Notes: generated by a model from the letters alone, not told the origin. A stretch of DNA of 64,000 nt from Corynebacterium sp. NML98-0116 (GCF_001767255.1 NZ_CP017639.1:580875-644874); one strand, 5' to 3'. Positions 10,967-20,551 are shown, counted from the stretch's first letter. Numbers and translations are program-made.

Positions 10967-12429
10967 AGTTCGCGCCGCAGAATTTTCCCCGCCGCGTTGC
11001 GGGGGATGTGATCCGTGAAGGTGACTTCACGGATCTTTTTGTATCCGGCCACGCGCTCGGCAACCCACTCCATGATTTCCTCGCGGCTCAACGTAGCGCC
11101 GTCGGCGACGACGATGCAGGCGCGCGGGACCTCGCAATCGACACCGTGGGTGCGCACGATATGGCGGACGACGGCGGCGTCGGCAACCGCGGGGTGGGTG
11201 CGCAGCAGTGCCTCGAGCTCAGCGGGGGCGACGTGGAAGCCCTTGTACTTAATCACTTCTTTTGCCCGGTCGACGATGTAGACGGTGCCGTCCTCAGCCA
11301 GCGTGACGATATCCCCGGTGTGCAGCCACCCACCAGTGATCGTTGCCTGGGTTGCCTCAGGGTCGTTGCGGTAGCCCCGCATCACCTGCGGGCCCCGGAT
11401 GAGCATCTCACCGGGTTCGCCGGGGGCGACGTCGTGGCCGTCGCGAAGGTCGATGATGCGGAACTGCGTGTTCGGCACCGCGAACCCAATCGAGCCCGGC
11501 TTCGACCTCCCAGCGATGCCCACGTGGGTCACCGGGGACGTCTCCGTGGTGCCGTAGCCCTGCAGGATCACCGTGCCGAGCCGCTGCTCAACGCTGTCCG
11601 CCAACGCAGCATCCAGCGGGGCGGCACCGCACACCATGAACCGGGAGTCCGCGAACGCCTCCGCGGTCGCCTCCGGGTGTCGTGAGAGCGCAAGCGCGAT
11701 GGGTGGCGCAATAAAGCCCAACTCAATACGGTGCTTGCGCTGCGCCTCAATAAACGCTCCCAGGTCGAAGCCTGCCATCGTGTGAATATGGTGGTGCGCG
11801 TAGAGCGACGACAGCAGCAGTGTGTTCAGTCCGTAGATGTGGGCGAACGGCAGCGGCGCCAGTGTCGGGGTGCCCGCGCCGATACCGCTTGCGCGCAGCG
11901 CGGCCGAAAACTGCAGCATGTTCGCGCACAGGTTGCGGTGGGTCAGCTCGACGGCCTTCGGCAAACCGGTGGTACCGGAGGAAAAGGCAACCGCGGCGAT
12001 ATCTTCCGGCCCGGCTGGGGAGGCGCTGCGCTCGGGTGGTTCGGTGGGGGCGATGGGGGCGTCGAGAAGAACTTTGGCCTCGGCGAGCGCGCAGAGGTGG
12101 TCACGTTCGGTCGCGGTGAGACTCGTCCCCAACAAGCTTGCCGACGCCCCCACCTGCACCAACGCGAGGAAAGTGACGGCGAAGTCGATGCCGTTGGGCA
12201 GCTGCACTGCGACGCAATCCCCGGGACCGATGCCGCGGCTGCGCAACGTGGCGGCGAGCGCCAGCACCTCCTGGTGAAGCTGCGCATAGGTCACGCTTCG
12301 CCCCGTCTCGACCTCCGTGAGCGCCGGCGCCGACGCGTGCTCGCCGAGGTTGCCGAAGAGCAGATCGGTGATGGAGCGCGCTCGCGTGCCGACGTCCGGA
12401 ATTGGCGGCAGGGGACTCTCATATGTCAT
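10963..12429 (-). CDS. AMP-forming acyl/aryl-CoA ligase (4-coumarate-CoA ligase-like)
   Basis: The 488-residue enzyme belongs to the ANL superfamily and should activate a carboxylic acid as acyl-AMP and transfer it to CoA. It has the P-loop SSGTTGLPK (150-158), the A5 motif GYGTTETSP, the A7 motif HTGDI, the hinge DRAKEVIKYKGF, and the catalytic lysine in PRNAAGKILRREL at the extreme C-terminus. The overall pattern is closer to 4-coumarate:CoA ligases than to long-chain FadD proteins. The ATG at 12429 (MTYES) is chosen over an in-frame codon 24 nt upstream because a -10 hexamer sits 7 nt before it. The gene is inserted, on the opposite strand, between the folC block and ndk. Confidence 0.88.
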   Translation of the reverse strand: MTYESPLPPIPDVGTRARSITDLLFGNLGEHASAPALTEVETGRSVTYAQLHQEVLALAATLRSRGIGPGDCVAVQLPNGIDFAVTFLALVQVGASASLLGTSLTATERDHLCALAEAKVLLDAPIAPTEPPERSASPAGPEDIAAVAFSSGTTGLPKAVELTHRNLCANMLQFSAALRASGIGAGTPTLAPLPFAHIYGLNTLLLSSLYAHHHIHTMAGFDLGAFIEAQRKHRIELGFIAPPIALALSRHPEATAEAFADSRFMVCGAAPLDAALADSVEQRLGTVILQGYGTTETSPVTHVGIAGRSKPGSIGFAVPNTQFRIIDLRDGHDVAPGEPGEMLIRGPQVMRGYRNDPEATQATITGGWLHTGDIVTLAEDGTVYIVDRAKEVIKYKGFHVAPAELEALLRTHPAVADAAVVRHIVRTHGVDCEVPRACIVVADGATLSREEIMEWVAERVAGYKKIREVTFTDHIPRNAAGKILRREL

Positions 12430-12436
12430 GGAGCAA

Positions 12437-12442
12437 ACTTTA
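12437..12442 (-). promoter_or_regulatory. Leaderless -10 element of the acyl-CoA ligase gene
   Basis: On the minus strand TAAAGT is followed by seven bases (TTGCTCC) and the ATG. The stretch is nearly identical to the one in front of the PemK-like gene at 32392. Confidence 0.6.
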
Positions 12443-12501
12443 ATCACCCCCACATCAAGATGTTCGCACCCGGTGGTTGTTGTTTAGTAGGGTAGGGAGA
12501 C

Positions 12502-12912
12502 ATGACTGAACGTACACTGATTTTGATTAAGCCAGACGGCGTTGCAAACGGCCACGTCGGAGAGATCATCTCCCGCATTGAGCGTAAGGGTCTCAAGCTG
12601 GTCGAGATGGACCTGCGCACCGCAGACCGTGAGACCGCTGAGAAGCACTACGCAGAGCACAAGGACAAGCCGTTCTTCGGTGAACTCGTTAACTTCATCA
12701 CCTCTGCTCCGCTGGTAGCGGGCATCGTTGAGGGCGAGCGCGCTATCGAGGCTTGGCGCCAGCTCGCCGGCGGCACCGACCCGGTTGCCAAGGCAACCCC
12801 TGGCACCATCCGCGGCGACTTCGCCCTGACCGTTGGCGAGAACGTCGTCCACGGTTCCGACTCCCCAGAGTCCGCCGAGCGCGAGATCGCAATCTGGTTC
12901 CCGAATAAGTAA
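12502..12912 (+). CDS. ndk: Nucleoside diphosphate kinase
   Basis: Ndk balances the NTP and dNTP pools by moving the gamma-phosphate of ATP onto NDPs through a phosphohistidine. The 136 residues are standard length. The active-site histidine is H117 in [12 protein letters not shown], and the N-terminal [11 protein letters not shown] is characteristic. An AGGGAGA ribosome site precedes the ATG closely. A strong terminator follows, so ndk appears to be a single-gene unit. Confidence 0.97.
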   Translation: MTERTLILIKPDGVANGHVGEIISRIERKGLKLVEMDLRTADRETAEKHYAEHKDKPFFGELVNFITSAPLVAGIVEGERAIEAWRQLAGGTDPVAKATPGTIRGDFALTVGENVVHGSDSPESAEREIAIWFPNK

Positions 12913-12925
12913 GAACCACGCTTCA

Positions 12926-12966
12926 ACCGCCCATCCTGCTGTACATGGCAGGGTGGGCGGTTTTGT
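12926..12966 (+). terminator. Terminator after ndk
   Basis: A long stem (aaccgcccatcctgc at 12926, gcagggtgggcggtt ending at 12962) with an 8-nt loop runs into TTTTG. It ends the ndk transcript and separates it from rne. Confidence 0.9.
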
Positions 12967-13022
12967 TGTGTTGGCGGCGGTTTCAGCTTTGAGCATATTG
13001 CTCGTGTGGAGGTATTAAAAGA

Positions 13023-13101
13023 GTGCGATGCTGGTCGTTGGAAACAGATCAGGGTAGGTCAAAAGACGCGACCTGCATCGCACGCTTCTAATCGCACGCT
13101 T
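13023..13101 (+). promoter_or_regulatory. Structured rne 5' region with alternative pairing arms
   Basis: The 352 bases between ndk and rne hold no gene. GTGCGATGC (13023-13031) can pair with GCATCGCAC (13075-13083). The core ATCGCACGCTT is then repeated at 13091-13101, so the left arm has two competing partners. An inner hairpin AGGTC/GACCT (13056-13074) sits in the loop. A second inverted repeat TGCCACA (13140-13146) / TGTGGCA (13194-13200) follows. Such structure fits feedback control of rne mRNA by RNase E, known for E. coli; here it is inference. Confidence 0.4.
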
Positions 13102-13264
13102 TGAGTGGTGGCGTTGGAATAGGCGCAGTCGGCGTCGTGTGCCACAATGGGGGCAAGCTTTTTACAACTTTCTGTAGGAACGTGTGTCAGCCGTGTGGCA
13201 GCGGGCAGAATGCTTCGCGCCCGGTTGACGCAGCTTGCAGATGCAAAAATATAGGAGCACGTAC

Positions 13265-15982
13265 GTGGCGAAAAAATCTCATACCGAAATTCAGGACTTT
13301 GATCGATCAACCCTGAAAGACAAAATGCGGGTGTTCCAGCTCGCGAAGGCGTTGGGGGTGGCGTCGAAAGACGTTGTGGTGGCGCTGACCGAGTTGGGAA
13401 TTACAAAGGTTGCGCAGTCCTCGATTACTCGGGAGGAAGCCGAGAAGGTCATCGATGCGCTGCAGCAGCCCGCGGACAAGGCTGAGGCGAAGAAGTCGAA
13501 GGATAGCAGCGACGAAAAGATCCGCGAGCGGGTGCGCAAGGACGTAGAAAACGAAATCCACCAGATCGAGGAGAAGGTGGATGCCACCTTCGAGGTCGCC
13601 GACGAGCCGGAGCAGGAACCAACACCAGAGCCTGAACCGGAGTCTGCACAAGAGCCGGAGCCCGAACCTGAAGAGGAAGCAACGGTCGAATACGCGCCGA
13701 TCTTCAAGGCGCCGACGCGTCCAAAGCGCCGCCGAGCAGTGCGCACCTCCGAACCGAAGGAAGCGGATGAGGATGCCGCACCGAAGGGTGAAGTTGAGGA
13801 GCCCAAGGAGGAAGAACCTAAGGTCGAGGTTATTGACGAGCCGAAGGGGATCAGCGGTTCCGCCCGTCTGGAGGCGCAGCGTCGTCGGCGGAGTGAGCGT
13901 CGAGAAGCGGAGCGCCAGCGCTCCCGTATTGTTTCTGAGGCGGAATTCCTTGCGCGGCGCGAGTCGGTGCACCGCACGATGGTGGTGCGCGAGCGCGACC
14001 GCAACGACGGCCCAGGCCGCATCACGCAGGTAGCGGTCCTGGAAGACGGGCTGCTTGCGGAGCACTTTGTGTCCATGGACGATAACGCGTCGATCATCGG
14101 CAATATTTACATGGGCCGTGTCCAGAACGTGCTGCCGGGCATGGAAGCGGCGTTCATCGACATCGGAACCGGGCGCAACGCGGTGCTCTACGCCAGCGAG
14201 GTTGACTGGAAGGCTGCGAAGCTTGGCGGAAAGAAGCGCAGGATTGAGCACGCACTGAAGTCCGGCGACCAGGTGATGGTGCAGGTCTCGAAGGATATTA
14301 ACGGGCACAAGGGTGCTCGCCTGACAACGCACATTTCGCTGGCCGGACGTTTCCTCGTGTACGTGCCGGGTGGCCGTAACGCTGGGATCTCCCGCAAGCT
14401 GCCCGTCACCGAACGCAAGCGCCTCAAGGGCATCCTCAACGAGGTTGTGCCTGGCAAGGGTGGGGCGATTATTCGTACGGCTGCCGAGGGCATGTCGAAG
14501 GAAGCGATTGCTGAGGACGTCCAGCGCCTGCACAAACAGTGGGAAATGGTGCAGGAAAAGGCAGAAGCCGCGAAGAACGGGAAGGGCTCGCGCCCGGTGC
14601 TGCTCTACGAAGAGCCGCGCCTGATCGTCCGCGTCGTCCGCGACGTCTTCAACGAGGACTTCTCTGAGTTGATCATCGACGGCAAGAAGTCCTACAACAT
14701 TGCGCACGCTTACCTGCAGTCCGTCGCGCCTGACCTGTTGGACCGCGTGACCAAGTTTGACCGCTCCGAACACGACGGTGCCGACGCCTTTGCGGAGCAT
14801 CGCATCGACGAGCAGGTCCAGAAGGCGCTTGCCCGCGTGGTGTGGCTGCCGTCGGGCGGCACGCTCGTTATTGAGCGCACCGAGGCCATGACGGTGATTG
14901 ACGTCAACACCGGCAAATTCACTGGCTCCGGCGGCAACCTCGAGGAGACGGTCACCGCGAACAATTTGGAGGCCGCGGAGGAAGTCGTCCGCCAGCTGCG
15001 CCTGCGCGACATCGGCGGCATGGTGGTCATCGACTTCATTGACATGATCCTGGATGAAAACAAGGAGCTGGTGCTGCGTCGCCTGAAGGAAACGCTGGGC
15101 CGTGATCGCTCCCGCCACCAGGTCTCCGAGGTCACCTCGCTCGGCCTGGTGCAGCTGACCCGCAAGAAGCTCGGCGATGGTCTGCTTGAGACCTACTCCA
15201 AGCCGTGCGAGTGCTGTGGTGGCCGCGGTGTGATCATCACCGAGGAGCCTGTAGAGCACGCGACGTACAACCCGGAGGAAGACGACCTGCAGCACCGCGG
15301 TGGCCGCGGCAAGCGTCGCGGGAAGTCGAACGGCGAGCGTTCCAACAAGAAAGCGGAGGAGAAGCGCCGCAGCAAGCTGGACGAAAAGGCTATCGACGAG
15401 CTGGTCGGCTCGGTTGTGTCCGAAGACAATGAAGCACACGAGGACAACGACGAGCCGAAGCCGCCTACAGTAGGTGAATCCTCCAAGCGCGAGTCCGGTT
15501 CGCGCCGCCGTGGACGTCGAGGCACGAGCCGCGGGCGTGGGCGCGCGCAGGAACAGGACAAGCCACAGGACAAACCGCAGGAGCAGGCTCAGGAGAAAGG
15601 CAAGTCCGAGCAGACGTACGAGGAGGCCGTCGACGCCTTCGAGCGCTCCCCGCGCCGGAAGCGAGCGACCCGCGGTAACTCCCGTTCGGACCACAAGCCA
15701 AAGCGCGAAGATTTCGAACGCCAGGAGCACGTTAAGGAACCTGTGAAGGAAGCTCCACGCGAGGAAGCGCAAGAGCAGCCGAAGGCGAAGGTGACGGAGT
15801 CTCCTCGCCGGCGCGGGCGTCGGCGCGCAGTGCGCAAGACGTCCCAGCCGCAGCAGCAGGAGCAGCCGAAGGCGAAGGAAACGAAGCAGAAGGCAACCAA
15901 GCCTGCGACGAAGAAACAGGAGTCGAAGGCGAGTGCGCGGCGCAGGCGGCGACGCGCGACACGCCGAACCTCTTCCAAATAG
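13265..15982 (+). CDS. rne: Ribonuclease E/G
   Basis: This is the main endoribonuclease for mRNA decay and rRNA/tRNA maturation, 905 residues from the GTG at 13265. AGGAG at 13253-13257 decides the start over an upstream in-frame ATG at 13235. In order it has a segment resembling the IF2 N-terminal fold (MRVFQLAKALGVASKDVVV), a long acidic linker, the S1 domain (IGNIYMGRVQNVLPGMEAAF), the catalytic DNase I-like domain with VIDVNTGKFTG and VVIDFIDM, and the zinc-link cysteines in CECCGGRG. The C-terminal 250 residues are a low-complexity Arg/Lys/Glu/Gln tail, probably disordered and RNA- or partner-binding. rplU follows after a 200-nt leader. Confidence 0.95.
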   Translation: MAKKSHTEIQDFDRSTLKDKMRVFQLAKALGVASKDVVVALTELGITKVAQSSITREEAEKVIDALQQPADKAEAKKSKDSSDEKIRERVRKDVENEIHQIEEKVDATFEVADEPEQEPTPEPEPESAQEPEPEPEEEATVEYAPIFKAPTRPKRRRAVRTSEPKEADEDAAPKGEVEEPKEEEPKVEVIDEPKGISGSARLEAQRRRRSERREAERQRSRIVSEAEFLARRESVHRTMVVRERDRNDGPGRITQVAVLEDGLLAEHFVSMDDNASIIGNIYMGRVQNVLPGMEAAFIDIGTGRNAVLYASEVDWKAAKLGGKKRRIEHALKSGDQVMVQVSKDINGHKGARLTTHISLAGRFLVYVPGGRNAGISRKLPVTERKRLKGILNEVVPGKGGAIIRTAAEGMSKEAIAEDVQRLHKQWEMVQEKAEAAKNGKGSRPVLLYEEPRLIVRVVRDVFNEDFSELIIDGKKSYNIAHAYLQSVAPDLLDRVTKFDRSEHDGADAFAEHRIDEQVQKALARVVWLPSGGTLVIERTEAMTVIDVNTGKFTGSGGNLEETVTANNLEAAEEVVRQLRLRDIGGMVVIDFIDMILDENKELVLRRLKETLGRDRSRHQVSEVTSLGLVQLTRKKLGDGLLETYSKPCECCGGRGVIITEEPVEHATYNPEEDDLQHRGGRGKRRGKSNGERSNKKAEEKRRSKLDEKAIDELVGSVVSEDNEAHEDNDEPKPPTVGESSKRESGSRRRGRRGTSRGRGRAQEQDKPQDKPQEQAQEKGKSEQTYEEAVDAFERSPRRKRATRGNSRSDHKPKREDFERQEHVKEPVKEAPREEAQEQPKAKVTESPRRRGRRRAVRKTSQPQQQEQPKAKETKQKATKPATKKQESKASARRRRRRATRRTSSK

Positions 15983-15992
15983 AGGAGCAGTG

Positions 15993-16016
15993 GGGTGCGG
16001 TTTGATAATCGCACCC
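15993..16016 (+). other. Hairpin after rne, no U-tract
   Basis: GGGTGCG (15993-15999) and CGCACCC (16010-16016) form a 7-bp perfect stem with a 10-nt loop, 11 nt after the rne stop. No run of T follows, so it is more likely an RNA-stability or processing structure than a terminator. Confidence 0.45.
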
Positions 16017-16071
16017 GCTTCTGTGTAGTATTTGACAGTCGCTGTTTTGGGCTGTGAAGCCGCGCCGTTTA

Positions 16072-16145
16072 CGCATGCAGGCACGGTGGAACGCGAAAGG
16101 CCACAAAGCGCTAGAGAACTGTACCAACTGTCTTCTGTGCATGCG
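16072..16145 (+). promoter_or_regulatory. rplU leader, candidate ribosomal-protein autoregulatory structure
   Basis: Within the 200-nt gap before rplU, CGCATGCA (16072-16079) pairs perfectly with TGCATGCG (16138-16145). The enclosed 58 nt carry a smaller hairpin, GTGG/CCAC. Possible promoter hexamers are TAGTAT at 16026-16031 or TTGACA at 16032-16037; neither has a convincing partner. A structured leader before the L21-L27 pair is typical of ribosomal-protein feedback control. Confidence 0.4.
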
Positions 16146-16182
16146 GGGAGACACAACGAGTTTAGATAAGGGGTAACCCTCT

Positions 16183-16488
16183 ATGTACGCGATCGTCAAG
16201 ACTGGCGGCAAGCAGTACAAGGTTGCCGAAGGCGACCTAGTCAAGGTCGAGAAGATCGAGGGTGAAGCGGGCGACAAGGTTGCCCTCACCCCGGTTCTGC
16301 TCGTCGATGGCGCGGATGTCACCGCAGGCCCTGATGCTTTGTCCAAGGTTTCTGTTGAGGCTGAGATTGTCGAGCACGGCAAAGGCAAGAAGGTCGACAT
16401 TCTGAAGTACAAGAACAAGACCGGCTACAAGGTCCGCCAGGGCCACCGTCAGCCACAGACAACCATCAAGATCACTGGTATCAAGTAA
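16183..16488 (+). CDS. rplU: 50S ribosomal protein L21 (bL21)
   Basis: The 101-residue large-subunit protein binds 23S rRNA near L20. It begins [14 protein letters not shown], the classic L21 start, and contains the conserved C-terminal [21 protein letters not shown] precedes the ATG. rpmA follows after 25 nt with its own AAGGAG, the usual rplU-rpmA pairing. Confidence 0.97.
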   Translation: MYAIVKTGGKQYKVAEGDLVKVEKIEGEAGDKVALTPVLLVDGADVTAGPDALSKVSVEAEIVEHGKGKKVDILKYKNKTGYKVRQGHRQPQTTIKITGIK

Positions 16489-16513
16489 GACTTCCATCTA
16501 AGGAGATTCAGAC

Positions 16514-16834
16514 ATGGCACACAAGAAGGGTGCATCCAGCTCCACGAACGGTCGTGACTCAGAGTCGAAGCGCCTCGGTGTGAAGCGTTTCGGTGGTCAG
16601 CAGGTAAAGGCGGGCGAGATCCTCGTTCGTCAGCGCGGCACCAAGTTCCACCCAGGCGACAACGTCGGCCGCGGTGGCGACGACACGCTGTTCGCACTGG
16701 CAGCTGGCGCAGTCCAGTTCGGCATTAAGCGCAACCGTCGCATCGTCAACATCGTCCCAGCGGACGGCGAAGGCGTTTCGGCAGAGGTGCTCGAGGCTGC
16801 AGAGGCAGCTGGCGTCGCACAGGAAACTGCGTAA
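16514..16834 (+). CDS. rpmA: 50S ribosomal protein L27 (bL27), with C-terminal extension
   Basis: L27 reaches the peptidyl-transferase centre with its N-terminus. It begins [16 protein letters not shown] with no Firmicutes-type cleavable N-terminal extension, and contains [20 protein letters not shown]. At 106 residues it is about 18 longer than usual; the extra residues are an acidic/alanine-rich tail from about residue 86 ([16 protein letters not shown]). The frame is continuous to a stop followed by a clear terminator, so the extension is not an artefact of a missed stop within this sequence. Confidence 0.95.
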   Translation: MAHKKGASSSTNGRDSESKRLGVKRFGGQQVKAGEILVRQRGTKFHPGDNVGRGGDDTLFALAAGAVQFGIKRNRRIVNIVPADGEGVSAEVLEAAEAAGVAQETA

Positions 16835-16850
16835 CCCGTAGCAATACTTG

Positions 16851-16890
16851 AAACACCGCACACCCCGACCGGGTGCGCGGTGTTTTTCTT
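16851..16890 (+). terminator. Terminator after rpmA
   Basis: AAACACCGC (from 16851) pairs with GCGGTGTTT (from 16877), and a T-rich run follows. It separates rplU-rpmA from obg. Confidence 0.9.
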
Positions 16891-16946
16891 TCCCACAACC
16901 CGGTACCCTCCACTACTAGAACTCTTTTGCAAGGAAGGCGGAACTA

Positions 16947-18467
16947 ATGGCCCAATTTGTTGACCGCGCGGTGCTGCACCTCCAGGCCGGTGACGGCGGA
17001 CATGGCTGTGTCTCTGTCCACCGCGAAAAATTCAAACCCCTCGGCGGGCCGGATGGTGGCAACGGCGGCCACGGCGGCGATATCGTGCTGGAGGTATCCA
17101 ACCAGGTGCACACGCTGTTGGACTTCCAGTACCGCCCGCACGTTAAGGCGAAGCGCGGCGGCAATGGCGAGGGTGATCACCGAAACGGCGCCCGCGGAGA
17201 GGACCTTATCTTGGAGGTCCCAGTTGGAACCGTTGTGCGTAGTGAGGACGGGGAAATCCTCGCCGACCTGACGGTGCCGGGTACTCGTTTCCTTGCGGCT
17301 GAAGGCGGCTTCGGTGGGTTGGGCAACGCGGCTCTTGCCACCGCGAAGCGGAAGGCCCCGGGCTTCGCGCTCAAGGGTGAGCCTGGCGAAGCACACGACT
17401 TGATCCTCGAGCTGAAGTCCATGGCGGATGTGGGGCTAGTGGGGTTCCCGTCGGCGGGGAAGTCCTCGCTGATTTCGGTGCTTTCGGCCGCGAAGCCGAA
17501 GATCGCGGATTACCCCTTTACGACGCTCGCTCCGAACCTTGGCGTGGTCAACGTCGGCGACGATACGTACACTATCGCGGACGTGCCCGGCCTGATCCCT
17601 GGCGCGAGCCAGGGCAAGGGCCTGGGTCTGGACTTCCTGCGCCACATCGAGCGCACCGCGGTGCTCGCGCACATCGTGGACGTGGCCACGATGGAGCCGG
17701 GGCGCGATCCGATCTCTGACATTGAGGCGCTCGAGCACGAGCTTGACTCCTACGCCGACCAGCTTGACCTGGACTCTGGTCTCGGTGACCTGCGTGAGCG
17801 CCCTCGCATCGTTGTGCTGAACAAGATGGACGTGCCGGAGGCCCGGGAGCTCGCGGAGTTCTTGGAGGACGACATCAAGGAAAAGTTCGGCTGGGATGTA
17901 TACATGATCTCCACCGCGACCCGCGAGGGCCTTGACCCGCTGAAGTGGGCGCTGTGGAACATCGTGGAGCGTGCCAGGAAGCGTCGCGTGAAAGCCGAGA
18001 AGGCAACTCCTACGGAGGTGCTGCGACCGAAGGCGGTTGCGCCAAGGCGCCGTGGGCACGCGCAGGAGGGCGGCATCGAAGTTGTTCCTGACCCGATGTG
18101 GCCGGGCGGCTGGCTGGTCACTGGCGAGAAGGCGGAGCGCTGGATTCGCCAGACCGACTTCGAAAACGACGAGGCGGTCGGCTACCTCTCGGACCGCCTG
18201 AACAAGGCCGGCGTGGAGGACCAGTTGCGCAAGATCGGCGCGAAGGAGGGTGACACCGTCACCATCGGCGAGATCTCGTTTGATTGGGAGCCATCGCGAG
18301 CGGGTGACCCAACCATGGCGGGACGTGGCCAGGACGCCCGACTCTACGACACCACGCGCGCGTCCGCATCGGAGCGCAAGCGCGCGTCCCAGGCGCGCCG
18401 CGGCCTTATCGACGAGTTCGATTTCGGCGACGGGGAGACAGCCGACCGGGAACGTTGGCAGGGTTAG
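16947..18467 (+). CDS. obg: GTPase Obg/CgtA
   Basis: Obg is an essential GTPase in late 50S assembly and stress control. The 506 residues contain the glycine-rich Obg fold (1-158, with [13 protein letters not shown]), the G domain (G1 [10 protein letters not shown]3 [11 protein letters not shown]4 NKMD), and the actinobacterial C-terminal OCT domain (about 350-430). A charged tail rich in [12 protein letters not shown] ends the protein. AAGGAAGGCGG precedes the start. It lies next to rpmA, as in most bacteria, and is followed closely by proB. Confidence 0.96.
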   Translation: MAQFVDRAVLHLQAGDGGHGCVSVHREKFKPLGGPDGGNGGHGGDIVLEVSNQVHTLLDFQYRPHVKAKRGGNGEGDHRNGARGEDLILEVPVGTVVRSEDGEILADLTVPGTRFLAAEGGFGGLGNAALATAKRKAPGFALKGEPGEAHDLILELKSMADVGLVGFPSAGKSSLISVLSAAKPKIADYPFTTLAPNLGVVNVGDDTYTIADVPGLIPGASQGKGLGLDFLRHIERTAVLAHIVDVATMEPGRDPISDIEALEHELDSYADQLDLDSGLGDLRERPRIVVLNKMDVPEARELAEFLEDDIKEKFGWDVYMISTATREGLDPLKWALWNIVERARKRRVKAEKATPTEVLRPKAVAPRRRGHAQEGGIEVVPDPMWPGGWLVTGEKAERWIRQTDFENDEAVGYLSDRLNKAGVEDQLRKIGAKEGDTVTIGEISFDWEPSRAGDPTMAGRGQDARLYDTTRASASERKRASQARRGLIDEFDFGDGETADRERWQG

Positions 18468-18470
18468 CGC

Positions 18471-18476
18471 TACACT
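18471..18476 (+). promoter_or_regulatory. Leaderless -10 element of proB
   Basis: TACACT is followed by eight bases and the ATG of proB. No Shine-Dalgarno is visible. proB could therefore be transcribed separately from obg. Confidence 0.55.
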
Positions 18477-18484
18477 GAGCTGCT

Positions 18485-19621
18485 ATGAACGCAGCAACAA
18501 CTATGGAGGCGCAGCTTCGCGAGCACATTGCTGGTGCGAAGCGGGTCGTCGTCAAGCTTGGTACCTCCTCACTGGTCAATGAGGATTCCTCGGTGAGCAG
18601 GGTCAAGATTGACCGCCTCGTTGATGCGCTGGTGGACCGCATGGATGCGGGCACCGACGTCGTGGTGGTGTCCTCCGGCGCGATCGCGGCGGGCATGAGC
18701 CCTCTGGGGCTGCGAACGCGCCCGCGCGACCTTGCGACGAAGCAGGCCGCCGCGGCCGTGGGGCAGGTGCACCTCGCGCAGGAGTGGGGTGCTTCCTTTG
18801 CTCGGCATGGCCGCACGGTGGGCCAGGTGCTGCTGACGCAGGCCGATGCCGGCGTGCGGGAGCGCGCGCGGAACGCCCAGCGCACGATCGACAGGCTGCG
18901 GCAGCTGGGCACTGTGCCGATCGTGAACGAGAACGACACGGTGGCGACCTCCGAGATGCGCTTCGGCGATAACGACAGGCTCTCGGCGATTGTGGCGACG
19001 CTCATCGGAGCCGATGCGCTCGTGTTGCTTTCAGACGTCGACGGCCTCTACGACCGCAACCCGGCCGACCCGAGCGCGCGCTTTGTCTCTGAGGTCCGCA
19101 CCGGCGCTGACCTCGAGGGCGTCGTGGCCGGTGACGGTGGTGCGCTCGGGACCGGGGGGATGGCGGCGAAGGTGTCGGCGGCGCGGCTCGCAGCCCGCGG
19201 CGGAGTGCCAGTGCTGCTGACCAGCGCGACCAAAATCTCGCAGGCGCTGCAGGACGCAAGCTGCGGAACCGTATTCCACACCCGTGAGCAGTCAACGCTT
19301 AGGGCATGGAAATTCTGGGCGCTCTACGCCGCGGACGCTGAAGGCGTGCTGCGCCTGGATAAAGGCGCCGTGCAGGCCGTCACCAGTGGGGGCACGAGCT
19401 TACTCGCGGTGGGTATCACCGACATCGAGGGGGACTTCCACGCCGGTGACATCGTGGAGATCCTGGGGCCCGATTCGGAAGCCGTCGGGCGCGGCGAGGT
19501 TGCGTATGATGCCGCGGAGCTTGCCGGCATGCTGGGCAAGCACACGGATGAGCTGCCGGAAGGGCAGCGCAAACCCGTCGTGCACGCCGACTATTTATCA
19601 AATTTCGCCACCCGTCTGTAA
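18485..19621 (+). CDS. proB: Glutamate 5-kinase
   Basis: ProB phosphorylates glutamate in the first step of proline synthesis. The 378 residues comprise the amino-acid kinase domain (KLGTSSL at 24-30, [25 protein letters not shown]) and a complete C-terminal PUA domain (from about residue 285). Proline feedback inhibition is usual for this family. The partner enzyme proA is two genes downstream. Confidence 0.96.
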   Translation: MNAATTMEAQLREHIAGAKRVVVKLGTSSLVNEDSSVSRVKIDRLVDALVDRMDAGTDVVVVSSGAIAAGMSPLGLRTRPRDLATKQAAAAVGQVHLAQEWGASFARHGRTVGQVLLTQADAGVRERARNAQRTIDRLRQLGTVPIVNENDTVATSEMRFGDNDRLSAIVATLIGADALVLLSDVDGLYDRNPADPSARFVSEVRTGADLEGVVAGDGGALGTGGMAAKVSAARLAARGGVPVLLTSATKISQALQDASCGTVFHTREQSTLRAWKFWALYAADAEGVLRLDKGAVQAVTSGGTSLLAVGITDIEGDFHAGDIVEILGPDSEAVGRGEVAYDAAELAGMLGKHTDELPEGQRKPVVHADYLSNFATRL

Positions 19622-19629
19622 ATACACGC

Positions 19630-19635
19630 TAGGTT
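19630..19635 (+). promoter_or_regulatory. Leaderless -10 element of the 2-hydroxyacid dehydrogenase gene
   Basis: TAGGTT is followed by seven bases and the ATG at 19643. There is no ribosome site. Confidence 0.5.
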
Positions 19636-19642
19636 GGGGTGC

Positions 19643-20551
19643 ATGAAATTTGCATTCTTACCGAAACCTTGGGACGCAGTCGTCGATGACCTGACAGATC
19701 ACGGCCACACGTTTGTGGACCTCGACGAGTCTCCAGACGTGTTGGTGTTTCGCGGGAATCCGGAAGATTTCCCAGAGGAATTACCGCCGAGCGTGAAGCT
19801 TGTGCAGGTGGCGTATGCGGGCGTCGAAAAGCTGGTAGAGGCAGGGGTGCTCGATGTCGATGTGCCGGTGGCTAATGCCGCCGGGATATACGACGACACT
19901 GTGGCCGAGGCGGCACTGGCGCTGCTGTTGGGGGTGCTGCACCGGCACAAGGCGGTGACGCCGCAGTGGAACGACAGGCAGCTCAACGAGGAGACGGACT
20001 ACCTGTTCGACAACAAGAAGGTCGCGGTGATTGGGGCGGGTGGCATCGGTAAGATGCTGATCCGCTTCCTCGAGCCGTTCGGGCCGGAGATTATTGCGGT
20101 GAACCGCTCCGGCAACCCGGTGCCGGGGGCCAAACGCACCGTGGCGATGTCCGAGGCGCAGGATGTGTGGTCGGAGGCGGACTACTTCGTGCTCATCGCG
20201 CCACTGACGAAGCAGACGCACCACCTCGTCAACGCGGAGGTGCTGCGCGCGATGAAGCCGAACGCGGTGGTGGTCAACGTTGGCCGTGGCCCACTGATTG
20301 ATACGGAGGCGCTGACCACGGCCCTGCAGGATGGCACGATTGCTGGCGCTGGCCTGGACGTGACGGACCCTGAGCCGCTGCCGGAGGATCACCCGCTGTG
20401 GCAGATGGACCGCTGCCTGATTACCCCGCACACCGCGAACATCCCGCGCTACATGCAAGCGCGCGTGGGTGAACTGACACGCCGAAACTGGGAGGCACTG
20501 CAAGAGGGCCGCCCGTTGCCGACGCAGATTGATGTGGAGGAAGGATACTAA
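19643..20551 (+). CDS. unkdh: D-isomer-specific 2-hydroxyacid dehydrogenase
   Basis: The 302-residue NAD(P)-dependent dehydrogenase has the Rossmann motif GAGGIG (131-136), the substrate-binding arginine in NVGRGPLID, the glutamate region [12 protein letters not shown] and the catalytic histidine in TPHTANIPR (about 264). It sits between proB and proA, exactly where corynebacteria carry the gene called unkdh. Its substrate is unknown; a role in proline synthesis is not established. Its stop overlaps the proA start by one base, so translation of proA is coupled. Confidence 0.9.
   Translation: MKFAFLPKPWDAVVDDLTDHGHTFVDLDESPDVLVFRGNPEDFPEELPPSVKLVQVAYAGVEKLVEAGVLDVDVPVANAAGIYDDTVAEAALALLLGVLHRHKAVTPQWNDRQLNEETDYLFDNKKVAVIGAGGIGKMLIRFLEPFGPEIIAVNRSGNPVPGAKRTVAMSEAQDVWSEADYFVLIAPLTKQTHHLVNAEVLRAMKPNAVVVNVGRGPLIDTEALTTALQDGTIAGAGLDVTDPEPLPEDHPLWQMDRCLITPHTANIPRYMQARVGELTRRNWEALQEGRPLPTQIDVEEGY

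Noticed and set aside
12430..12453. Upstream in-frame start of the acyl-CoA ligase (MGVIKVCS)
   Set aside because: It would include the promoter hexamer in the coding region and lacks a ribosome site; the ATG at 12429 fits a leaderless start.
16032..16037. TTGACA as a firm rplU -35
   Set aside because: At 16-18 bp spacing the only hexamers are TGAAGC-like; no convincing -10 partner, so it is not listed as a separate promoter.
13307..16156. 949-residue open frame antisense to rne
   Set aside because: The plus frame has complete RNase E motifs. The antisense product is low-complexity Leu/Arg and spans the rne-rplU leader.
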